Shown here: positions 49,067 through 56,556 of the stretch, one piece after another
Numbering within the stretch: the stretch's first letter is position 1
Layout: the number at the start of each line of letters is the position of its first letter
Source of the DNA: Tabrizicola thermarum
GTDB lineage: Bacteria; Pseudomonadota; Alphaproteobacteria; Rhodobacterales; Rhodobacteraceae
Assembly: GCF_003574395.1 (NCBI RefSeq)
Contig: NZ_QMJY01000013.1
Span: 248,001 to 312,000 of the forward strand
Length of the DNA stretch: 64,000 bases
Reading direction: 5' to 3'
The notes under the pieces: model-generated
The model's input: only the letters and a program-made list of their open reading frames with translations
Database searches by the model: none
Told to the model about the DNA's origin: nothing
Made by a program: the position numbers and the translations under genes

Positions 49067-49082
49067 TTAACATGGCCCTAAC
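49067..49082. promoter_or_regulatory. Candidate CtrA-binding site before flgE
   Basis: TTAA (49067-49070), seven bases, CTAAC (49078-49082), one base off the CtrA pattern TTAA-N7-TTAAC. It falls in the 90-base gap between flgE and motB. CtrA controls flagellar genes in this bacterial group. Match is by eye only. Confidence 0.4.
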
Positions 49083-49099
49083 GGATAAAAGTCGAACGA

Positions 49100-49945
49100 T
49101 TATCGGTCGCGGCGCAGAAGGATGACCTCGATCCGGTTGTTGCGCTCGGCAGCGGGGTCGGCGACGACGGGCTTGCGGTCGGCATAGCCGGACACCCGCT
49201 GCATGCGGGCCGGGTTGATTCCGGCGGTTTCCAGCATCCTGCGGGTCCGTTGCGCGCGCAGCGACGACAGATCCCAGACCGGATTGTCGATCAGCGTGAC
49301 AGGATGGGCGCGCAGATGCCCGCTGACCGCGATCTCGTTGGTGGTCAGGTTCAGCACGTCGGACAGAAGGTCGGCAAGCGCCAGCACCACGGGAGACGGC
49401 TCATCCGTTTCGCCGATGAACAGGGGCGCGTCGGGAAGGTCGAAAAGCTCGATCACCAGCCCCTCGTCGGTGACCTTGGTGACCACATGGCGCAGAAGCT
49501 GCTCCATGGTGTTGCTTTCGCCGCCCCGCGCCATCAGGGCCTTCTCGACATTCTCAAGCTCGGACTGCGCGCGGCCATCGCCCGATACCCCCCGGCCGGC
49601 ATCGTCGCCCGTCTGATCGACCGAGGCGGTTTCCGCCCGGCGGTCCATCGCCCCGGTGCCGGTATGGGCCATCGTCTCTTCCGCGAACACGCTGTCGCCG
49701 CCGAAGGCTCCGTCGCCACCGCCCGAGATGCGGTTTACCGGGATCGTCGGATTGAAATAATCCGAGATGCCTTTCCGTTGCTTTTCCGTTGTCGCGTTCA
49801 GCAGCCACATCAAGAGGAAGAACGCCATCATGGCGGTCACGAAGTCGGCGTAGGCCACTTTCCAGGCCCCGCCATGGTGGCCCCCGCCACCCACCACTTT
49901 CTTCCGCTTGATGATGACCGGCGCCGCATTGCTTTGCGCAGCCAT
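49100..49945 (-). CDS. motB: Flagellar motor stator protein MotB
   Basis: 281 residues from ATG 49945; an ATG at 49963 would add six residues. One membrane segment (about 31-52, AYADFVTAMMAFFLLMWLLN) carries the proton-conducting Asp34. A plug/linker follows, then an OmpA-type peptidoglycan domain (about 160-280) with SLRAQRTRRMLETAGI and RNNRIEVILL. It anchors the stator while MotA (not in the window) transmits torque. The N-terminal KRKKVVGGGGHHGGAWKVAYADF is the Rhodobacterales form. Confidence 0.95.
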   Translation of the reverse strand: MAAQSNAAPVIIKRKKVVGGGGHHGGAWKVAYADFVTAMMAFFLLMWLLNATTEKQRKGISDYFNPTIPVNRISGGGDGAFGGDSVFAEETMAHTGTGAMDRRAETASVDQTGDDAGRGVSGDGRAQSELENVEKALMARGGESNTMEQLLRHVVTKVTDEGLVIELFDLPDAPLFIGETDEPSPVVLALADLLSDVLNLTTNEIAVSGHLRAHPVTLIDNPVWDLSSLRAQRTRRMLETAGINPARMQRVSGYADRKPVVADPAAERNNRIEVILLRRDR

Positions 49946-50040
49946 CCACATCACCCAAGTCATTACCCAAGTCCGGTTCTACAGGCCCAGCATTGACAGG
50001 CACTTAACTGATTGGATTTTAGCGGTATTCCGCGTTTCGG

Positions 50041-51936
50041 TCACATTTGCCGACAAAGCAGGACGCGGGTCTCGTGGGCCTTCAGGGTGGCCCGCACCGC
50101 CGGATAGCCCTCGGCGCGGTCAAGCTGTGGAAACAGCTGAAGAAGTTCGTCGCGCTGCGGATCGGGCATCGCGCCCAGGACCCGTTCTCCCGGCTGGAAG
50201 CTTTCGCTCCAGACGCCATGTGTCCGGACGATCTGATGCCGGTCGAACATCAGATGCACATATGTCACCGGCGCCAGCGGGCGGGACGCGCCGACGCGCC
50301 CGGACAGATGCAGGGCCGGGACCAGAACCTCGGTTTCGCCGAACAGAAGCTCGCACCACGGGCCGCCAAGCAGCAGACGATGCTGGGGCGACAGGGTCAG
50401 GGCGCGGTCCGGCAGGCCGGGGCCAAGCGCGCCGACAGCCAGTTCGACCGGCCGCAGCGCCGGGGTTGCCATGACTTCGGCCAGAGAGAGGCTCCGCTGC
50501 CCGGTCCACCGCACGACCTGCGGGCCGCAGTCCCGCGTCAGAACCAGATCTCCGGGCCGGATGCTTTCCACGGGGCGCGGTCCGTCCGGGGTCTCGACAA
50601 GAGTGCGCGAGGCAAAGCAGGGAATGACTTCCTCGATCTCGCTGAAGAACATCCGGCCAAGATAGCCGCCGGAGGCATCGAAGAAGTCCACATAGCCGTT
50701 TTCGCGGTCGGGGGTGAGATAGGTGATGTCGGTCCGCGCCCAGCCGTAGCCGGACAGGTCGAGGATGTCGTAGTCATCCCCCGCCGAGCCGCCGTCGACC
50801 GTATCGCCCACCGAGAAATCGCCATCGAGAAAGGTGAACCGGTCCCGGTCCGCGCCGCCGAACAGGGCGTCCGCCCCGGCCCCGCCCTGAAGGAGATCGT
50901 TGCCGCTGTCCCCGGACAGGACATCGTTTCCGGCCCCGCCGGAAAGCAGATCGGCATCGGCACCGCCGTACAGCGTGTCATTGCCGATGCCGCCGTAAAG
51001 CGTGTCATTTCCGGCGTCGCCGAGAATGCTGTCGTCGCCATCATCCCCGGCAAGAAGATCGTCGCCAAGTCCGCCGTCGATCGTATCGTTGCCGATCCCG
51101 CCGTAGATCGAATCGGCATCCGCGCCGCCGAACAGCCGATCCGCCCCGTCGCCGCCATAGATCAGATCCTGGCCGCTTTCGCCCAGGATGGAATCGTTGT
51201 CTGCCCCGCCAAAGAGGGAATCATTGCCTCCGCCGCCAAGGATCGTGTCGTCGCCCGCCTCGCCCAGTATGCTGTCGTTGCCATCGACATGGCCCGGCGC
51301 GGTCGGGGGCACCCCGATCAGGGAGGAGGTCGCCAGATCGGTTGCGCCAAAGCCCGGGCCGGCGATGGTCGCGCTCAGGCTGTCGGCGCCCTGGTTTTCC
51401 CAGAAATAGACCTCGATCGTGTAGGTCTGCCCACCCGTAAGGGTCACGCTTCCGCTGCGCGTTGTGGCCGCCTGGTGGAAGTCGTTGTTCAGGTTGAAGA
51501 CGATGTTCCCGCCGGAATCCCGGATGATGATCCGCGATCCGTCGTCGGATGTCGTCGAGAAGGTATAGGTCCCGCCAGTCGTGATCCCAAGGGTCGAGCT
51601 ATAGACGATCCCGTAGTCGTTCCGGTCCGTGCCCGGCGCGGTTCCGCCCAGGGTATTGCGCAGGGCCCGGACGCCGAAGTCATCCACATAGCCATGCCCG
51701 ATCAGCGTTCCCGAGGTGATGAACTGGGTCTGGTTGTTGGCGCTGCTGAAGTCGCGGTCATAGACGCTGTACTGCCACTGGCCTTGCAAAGGCGCATCGC
51801 CCGACAGCCGGTCCGCACCGCCGCCGCCGATGATGGTATCCGAGCCGCCGCCCCCCGTCAGGGAATCGACACCAGCCGTGCCGGTGATCGTGGTGCCGCC
51901 CGCTGTCGCCGGGTTTGTGCTGCTGTTTTCGGCCAT
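50041..51936 (-). CDS. Secreted PA14/RTX-repeat protein with C-terminal Hint domain
   Basis: 631 residues with no signal peptide, as in type I-secreted proteins. Residues 1-50 contain two RTX-type repeats; about 55-205 is a PA14-like beta domain (SYTFSTTSDDGSRIIIRDSG-type text); 220-375 holds about 17 nonapeptides of form GGxGxDxLx that bind calcium. The C-terminal Hint domain starts at Cys440 in IPCFASRTLVETPDGPRPV; the motifs THGVW and HETRVLLC fit. The Hint domain could self-cleave at Cys440. Such proteins are common in Rhodobacteraceae; targets are unknown. Divided from the dynamin cluster by 156 bases with two hairpins; unlikely to be part of that operon, but on the same strand. Confidence 0.9.
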   Translation of the reverse strand: MAENSSTNPATAGGTTITGTAGVDSLTGGGGSDTIIGGGGADRLSGDAPLQGQWQYSVYDRDFSSANNQTQFITSGTLIGHGYVDDFGVRALRNTLGGTAPGTDRNDYGIVYSSTLGITTGGTYTFSTTSDDGSRIIIRDSGGNIVFNLNNDFHQAATTRSGSVTLTGGQTYTIEVYFWENQGADSLSATIAGPGFGATDLATSSLIGVPPTAPGHVDGNDSILGEAGDDTILGGGGNDSLFGGADNDSILGESGQDLIYGGDGADRLFGGADADSIYGGIGNDTIDGGLGDDLLAGDDGDDSILGDAGNDTLYGGIGNDTLYGGADADLLSGGAGNDVLSGDSGNDLLQGGAGADALFGGADRDRFTFLDGDFSVGDTVDGGSAGDDYDILDLSGYGWARTDITYLTPDRENGYVDFFDASGGYLGRMFFSEIEEVIPCFASRTLVETPDGPRPVESIRPGDLVLTRDCGPQVVRWTGQRSLSLAEVMATPALRPVELAVGALGPGLPDRALTLSPQHRLLLGGPWCELLFGETEVLVPALHLSGRVGASRPLAPVTYVHLMFDRHQIVRTHGVWSESFQPGERVLGAMPDPQRDELLQLFPQLDRAEGYPAVRATLKAHETRVLLCRQM

Positions 51937-51990
51937 GATCGTTACTCGCTAACTTCTGGTTGTGTATCACGGCCTCTGATCTGGCAGAAT

Positions 51991-52038
51991 GGGAACAATC
52001 GCACCCTGTTCCCCGTATCGGCGAACGCCAGCCGATAC
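51991..52038 (-). terminator. Two adjacent hairpins between the dynamin cluster and the Hint gene
   Basis: GTATCGGC/GCCGATAC (52015-52038, perfect 8 bp) and GGGAACA/TGTTCCC (51991-52013, perfect 7 bp), in series downstream of the 285-residue unknown gene. The second is followed on the minus strand by ATTCTG, a weak T-tail. A transcript end or processing point for the cluster is likely. Confidence 0.45.
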
Positions 52039-52092
52039 CGCAGCAGCGCGCGCCACGGCTTATGGCAGTGATGCGGCCGCTGCTTGGCCAGA

Positions 52093-52950
52093 TCATCCCG
52101 CCGGGCCGCGCCAGGCGGCCAGCGCGCTCTGGGTGCTGTCGCCTTCGACCACACCCAGCATCAGGGCCTCCTGCGCCCTGGCGCAGACGATGCTGTGCCC
52201 CTCGATCAGAGTGATGCCCAGCAACAGGCAGACCGGCTCTCCCGGCGTGTCGCACATCAGATCCAGCTGGCGCAGGACCGAGTCCCGCTCGTCCTCGAGA
52301 AAGCCCACCAGATGCGACACCATTTCGTCCGGGCCGCTGCTCTGACCGTCCTCCGTCCCGCCCTGGATCAGCCAGGCGATCAGCGCCGGGCCGAGTCTCT
52401 GCGCAAACCCGGTCAGGCTGGTGCCGGTCGACGGCAGCTCCTCGGGTCCCGCGTCAGGCCCGGCCTCCGGCGCACCCCCTGCATCGGCGCTGTCGCTCTC
52501 GATCTCGTTCAACTCCACCAGCAAGAGATCTGCCAGCAGCGCGACCGGCAGGCCCACGCTGACCTCTGCCCCGCCGCGCCCGATCGGGCCCGAGATCACC
52601 CGCAATTCGTGGTGCGGGGCAGCCAGGGCCTGCAACAGCTTTATCAGGTCGTCCTTGTGGTCGTCTTCCAGCACCTCGGCGCCCAGACAGGCCTCGGCTC
52701 CAGAGAGACCATGGCAAGCGGTCACGCGCAGCACCCGGCGCCCGACCACATCCAGCGTCACCGACGCCCCCGTGGAGGACTGGAATTCCAGCGACCGGCC
52801 CAGCATGGTCTCGTTCGCGGTCCGCAGAAGCTGCGCCACCGGATTGCGATCCGTTGGCCGGGCGATGACGCGCGAGCCGCCGGACAACACCACAACGTCC
52901 GCCTGCAGGCTCCGCAGACGAGCGAGGATTGGAACGATGCCCTTGTTCAA
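52093..52950 (-). CDS. Unknown protein, last gene of the FHA-PP2C-dynamin cluster
   Basis: 285 residues. No membrane segment or signal peptide. An N-terminal half with alternating strands (ADVVVLSGGSRVIARP, SVTLDVVGRRVLRVTA) is followed by an acidic Gly/Pro linker (about 155-180) and a helical C-terminal third (GPALIAWLIQGGTEDG to LDLMCDTPG). I do not recognise the family. It begins 31 bases after the Roadblock-like gene and shares its orientation and base composition, so it is likely an integral member of the module. Only function by association can be offered: scaffold or regulator of the GTPases. Confidence 0.75.
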   Translation of the reverse strand: MNKGIVPILARLRSLQADVVVLSGGSRVIARPTDRNPVAQLLRTANETMLGRSLEFQSSTGASVTLDVVGRRVLRVTACHGLSGAEACLGAEVLEDDHKDDLIKLLQALAAPHHELRVISGPIGRGGAEVSVGLPVALLADLLLVELNEIESDSADAGGAPEAGPDAGPEELPSTGTSLTGFAQRLGPALIAWLIQGGTEDGQSSGPDEMVSHLVGFLEDERDSVLRQLDLMCDTPGEPVCLLLGITLIEGHSIVCARAQEALMLGVVEGDSTQSALAAWRGPAG

Positions 52951-52981
52951 CGGTTTCTTCGGCCCCGGTCACGCATGCACA

Positions 52982-53353
52982 TCACCCGCCATTGGTAATG
53001 CGATCCAGCGTGTCGCGGATTTTGGCCACAAATGCCGGAAGGTCAATGCCGGGATCGCAGATGCAGCACAGGGCATCGGCGGGCTCGATTTCCGATCTCA
53101 GGAACACCCGGACATTCGCCGGCCCCATGACCACCGCCGTATGCGGCTCGCCGAAGGCCTCGACCGACAGAGAAAACAGCGGGTCGTCGAAACAGGTCCG
53201 CGCCTGATGGCACAGCCGGTCGAGATGTTCCTGCGTCGTGTTCATCGGTCCGGCGCTGGTCAGGATCATGCGCGCCGAAAGATCGGCAAACGCCACCAGA
53301 CGTGCCTGCGGAAAGGCCTTCACCACCGCCCCAAGGCTTTCCGGGACACTCAC
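52982..53353 (-). CDS. Small Roadblock/LC7-like protein, possible GTPase regulator
   Basis: 123 residues. The order helix-strand-strand-helix-strands-helix, with VAFADLSARMILTSAGP near the start and VMGPANVRVFLRSE...ALCCICDPGIDLPAFVAKI later, resembles Roadblock/LC7 proteins such as MglB, which bind and activate small GTPases. The similarity is by eye and weak. Two adjacent cysteines (CCIC) are notable. It lies 18 bases after the smaller dynamin-like GTPase gene. If the fold is right, it would be the regulator of that GTPase. Confidence 0.6.
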   Translation of the reverse strand: MSVPESLGAVVKAFPQARLVAFADLSARMILTSAGPMNTTQEHLDRLCHQARTCFDDPLFSLSVEAFGEPHTAVVMGPANVRVFLRSEIEPADALCCICDPGIDLPAFVAKIRDTLDRITNGG

Positions 53354-53371
53354 TCCTGCGTCCTTTCCGCG

Positions 53372-54328
53372 TTACGAGCTCTTCACACGACCATAAGGCA
53401 CCGCATTGCCCGTGCCGACGATGTCATCGGCAAAGGTCACCAGCGTCGGGCCTGCGTCGGCCGTCGGCCGTTCGGTGCGCAACAGCCGTTCGGTCTTCGC
53501 CTCGACCCGGCGCGGCTGTATCCTGATGACCGGAGTGTTGCGGATCGCCGTCAGACGCTCGAAGGTCCGGGCGATCAGGCTCTGGCTGACTTCGGTCTCC
53601 TCGACCGGGTCCGGGGTGACGGCAGGTTTGCCCGCATCGCCCGGCTCGGGGTGGCCCTCGTCGATGATACGGTGAATCACCTCGAACAGCGCCTTGGCAA
53701 AGGCATCGACACCGCTGTCGATCCACATGGCCTCGTCGTCGCCCGCCCGCATCGCCTGCAACAGCGACACCGGGAACACCGCGGCGAACTGGTCTGCGGT
53801 TTCCTGTTCGACCCGCTTCAGCACCTTGGCGCGGTCCTTCTCGCCGAGGATCTTGTCGAAGCGGGTCACCAGAAGCAGGCTGTTGCGGCGCATTTCCTGG
53901 GGGAACGTCGACCAGACGCCGGATTCCGACTGCCGCCAGGCCTGCGTCGCATGGGTGCACCACAACACGCCATCGGCCAGGTGCGTCATCCGCTCCCACA
54001 CTTCCGAGGACATCGACGGGTCGGAAATGCCCGGCATGTCGATCAGGTCGCAATAGCGCAGGATGTCGCTTTTCATGAAGATGCGGACGTGCTCGGTCGT
54101 CTCCAGGCTCACGTCTTCCAGTTCGGCCAGGTCCAGGTCATAGGCATGGCCGTCCAGACCCATCGTGTAGGCGTCGTCCGGGCCGTAGGACAGCCAGACC
54201 GGCGGCAGCTGCGTCGCCGTCACCTTTTCCAGCAGCGGCCTTGCCCCCATCAGCACGTTGCAGAGCGTGCTCTTGCCCGAGCTGAATTCGCCCATGATGG
54301 CGATGCGGGGTTTGCGGGTCAGCGGCAT
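53372..54328 (-). CDS. Small dynamin-like P-loop GTPase
   Basis: 318 residues. G1 GEFSSGKST (13-21), typical of dynamin-family GTPases rather than Ras. G3 DMPG (97-100), G4 TRFDK (155-159), where TRFD replaces N/TKxD. After about residue 225 comes a disordered tail with VRIQPRRVEAKTERLLR. It is too short to hold the full dynamin stalk, so it may work as a partner to the larger protein upstream, as in DynA/B-type or LeoA/B/C pairs. No membrane segment. 31 bases after the large dynamin gene, 18 before the Roadblock-like gene. Confidence 0.85.
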   Translation of the reverse strand: MPLTRKPRIAIMGEFSSGKSTLCNVLMGARPLLEKVTATQLPPVWLSYGPDDAYTMGLDGHAYDLDLAELEDVSLETTEHVRIFMKSDILRYCDLIDMPGISDPSMSSEVWERMTHLADGVLWCTHATQAWRQSESGVWSTFPQEMRRNSLLLVTRFDKILGEKDRAKVLKRVEQETADQFAAVFPVSLLQAMRAGDDEAMWIDSGVDAFAKALFEVIHRIIDEGHPEPGDAGKPAVTPDPVEETEVSQSLIARTFERLTAIRNTPVIRIQPRRVEAKTERLLRTERPTADAGPTLVTFADDIVGTGNAVPYGRVKSS

Positions 54329-54359
54329 TGCTCAGGTCCTTTCGTAACCCTTTACGCAC

Positions 54360-56423
54360 CTAGTCAGCATAAATCGCAAGTTCGTCCATGATCGAGGCCA
54401 GACATTCCTGGCGGTCCTCCCAGGCGTTCACGCCGAACAGCTCCTTCATTTCTTCCATCGAAATCTCGGAACTTGCCAGAGCGCTCATCAGAAGTTCGCG
54501 CTGCTCCTGCAGGAAGTCCCGCAGGGTGGACTGGGTCCGCTCCCGGAACAGGCCGATCTGGATCGTCTTGAGGTCGTTGATGATCGGATCGGTCTCGGCC
54601 CGGATCAGCTTGTTGAAGTCCTGCGCAAAGGCCTTGTAGCCGCGCCGGCGCTGCCACCAGCCCTTCCACCAGCCGACCTGCAGGTCCAGCGCGATGGTCT
54701 GGCCCAGGTTGATCGGCGGCGGGATGTAGGACACGACCGGAGTCTCGATCTTGAAGCCCTCGACCGTGATCGAGAAGGTCTTGCCGTAAAGATCGGCGAT
54801 TTGCACCGCCGTCTCGTTGTTCACCTCGGCCGCGATCGCGTGCATCTTCTTCAGCACGACCTGATAGCTGGACGAGAGCAGCATCCGCAGCCCCAGCGGG
54901 CTGTAGTGCCAGGTCGCATCCTCGCCATTGGTCTGAAGATGCTCGATCAGGCTGTTCGTCGCGCGGTCCAGAAAGCGTTCATAGCTCTGGTCGATGCGGT
55001 TGGTGAAATCCTTGCAGACGTTGTTCGTCAGATGCGTCAGCTTCTCGATCGCCGCCTGTTCGATCTTGCGCAGTTCGGCGTCCAGCTGCTGCGGCGTCAT
55101 CGTCCGGTTCAGCTGGCCATCCGATTCCAGGATGCGGACCTGATCCACCACATCCAGCGACTGCGCCAGGTTCAGCGCCTGACGCGAGGCCTTCTGCAAG
55201 GCCTCGCGCACCGGGCCTTCGTACATCCGCTGGCCCAGCGCATCCAGCAGCGCCGGCACGCCCGAGGCATGCCAGACCAGCTGTTCCGCCGTCCATTCGC
55301 TCATCTTGTCGGCAAAGGCGGCGCGGGTCCAGTTGATCGCCGACTCGGTCGAGTCGTCGGTCATCTCGTCGATCTTGCCTTCCAGCACCGCATTCGCCCA
55401 ATGGGCCGACCCGTAGATGATGTCGATATCCGGCGGCGCGTTGTTCTTTTCCAGCGTTTCCAGGATCGAGCGATGGATCTCGGGCACCTGGTTCGCCGGA
55501 TCGGGCAGTTCATCGATCCGGTTGACGAAGATGATGATCTCGCGGCTCTGGCGGTGCGCGATCAGGCGGATCAGCGCCATGTCCATCGTGGTCAGCGCCT
55601 GGTGCGCCGACAGCACGACGATACAGGACCGGCTGTCGCGGACCGCGTTGATGGTGATCTGCTCGCGCATCATGAACGTGTCGTTCACGCCGGGCGTGTC
55701 CCGGATGCACATCTGGATCGGGAAATCCTCGCGCTCGATATACAGGTCCGCCGACTTGGTGATGTCGGTGAAGCGGCCCGCCTCGGCCCCGCCCGATTCC
55801 TCGTCGCCGACGCAGACATAGCGGCGCAACAGCGCGTCATCGACCGTGCCATAGCGATGCTCGGTGCCAAGCAGCATCTCGAATTTGCGGCCCAGCCGCG
55901 CCTGAGCCTTCTCGCGCATGGCGACGACCTGAAGACGCAGCTTCTCCAGCTCTTCGTCCGCCCCGGCGCGCGCCGCCAGCTGGCCGATCCGGCCGCCGTT
56001 CGACACCAGCTTTTCCCATTCCGCGTTGTCGAAGAACTTGAACTTCGCCCGCACGTTCAGCTCGGGCGAGGGCGTGTTGATGTGCAGCGAGGTGACGACC
56101 GAGGTCCAGGGGTTCACGTCCGTCGGCAGCAGGTTCGGCGCGCCGATCATCGCGTTCAGAAGCGAGGTCTTGCCCGCCTTGATCTGGCCGATCACGGTGA
56201 CCGAGGGCTCGACCTCGCGCACCTGGCTCATGATCCGGGTGACCTTCTTGGCCGTGTCCGGGTCGGCCATGGTCACGAAATCGCGCAGCACATCCTCGAA
56301 CTGCTTGATCGACTCGGCGATGCGTCCCAGCCCGGGGAAATTGCGCTTCAGGGCAACGTCCGGTGCCTGGGCGGCGATGCCGTCCAGCGTGTCCTCGTTC
56401 TCTGCAACCGCACCGAGTCCCAT
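54360..56423 (-). CDS. Bacterial dynamin-like GTPase
   Basis: 687 residues from ATG 56423, which has GAGGTG 4 bases upstream. G1 GQIKAGKTS (79-87), Thr in the switch I region, G3 DTPGVND (242-248), G4 NRID (301-304). From about 400 to 687 it is almost wholly helical (stalk). Near 585-597 lies WWKGWWQRRRGYK, an aromatic/basic patch suited to membrane insertion, in a loop between helices, like the paddle of bacterial dynamins. The family remodels or fuses membranes in a nucleotide-dependent way. A gap of 133 bases separates it from the GTPase gene upstream, with a CCCAATTGGG palindrome (56514-56523), so a second internal promoter is possible. Confidence 0.9.
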   Translation of the reverse strand: MGLGAVAENEDTLDGIAAQAPDVALKRNFPGLGRIAESIKQFEDVLRDFVTMADPDTAKKVTRIMSQVREVEPSVTVIGQIKAGKTSLLNAMIGAPNLLPTDVNPWTSVVTSLHINTPSPELNVRAKFKFFDNAEWEKLVSNGGRIGQLAARAGADEELEKLRLQVVAMREKAQARLGRKFEMLLGTEHRYGTVDDALLRRYVCVGDEESGGAEAGRFTDITKSADLYIEREDFPIQMCIRDTPGVNDTFMMREQITINAVRDSRSCIVVLSAHQALTTMDMALIRLIAHRQSREIIIFVNRIDELPDPANQVPEIHRSILETLEKNNAPPDIDIIYGSAHWANAVLEGKIDEMTDDSTESAINWTRAAFADKMSEWTAEQLVWHASGVPALLDALGQRMYEGPVREALQKASRQALNLAQSLDVVDQVRILESDGQLNRTMTPQQLDAELRKIEQAAIEKLTHLTNNVCKDFTNRIDQSYERFLDRATNSLIEHLQTNGEDATWHYSPLGLRMLLSSSYQVVLKKMHAIAAEVNNETAVQIADLYGKTFSITVEGFKIETPVVSYIPPPINLGQTIALDLQVGWWKGWWQRRRGYKAFAQDFNKLIRAETDPIINDLKTIQIGLFRERTQSTLRDFLQEQRELLMSALASSEISMEEMKELFGVNAWEDRQECLASIMDELAIYAD

Positions 56424-56556
56424 GTTCACCTCACACTTGCAGGGCTGAATCGCCTGGTTCGAGCACCATTCGACAGAAGTCCCCGCAATCATGTCATAAG
56501 TTTGGAAAGTGGTCCCAATTGGGCACATTCTTGACGATTCTACGCTCACAATGGCG

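Noticed and set aside
49946-50040. Flagellar sigma-28 promoter before motB (CTAAA...GCCTGTCA)
   Set aside because: Spacing and -10 match only partly, and AT content alone explains it.
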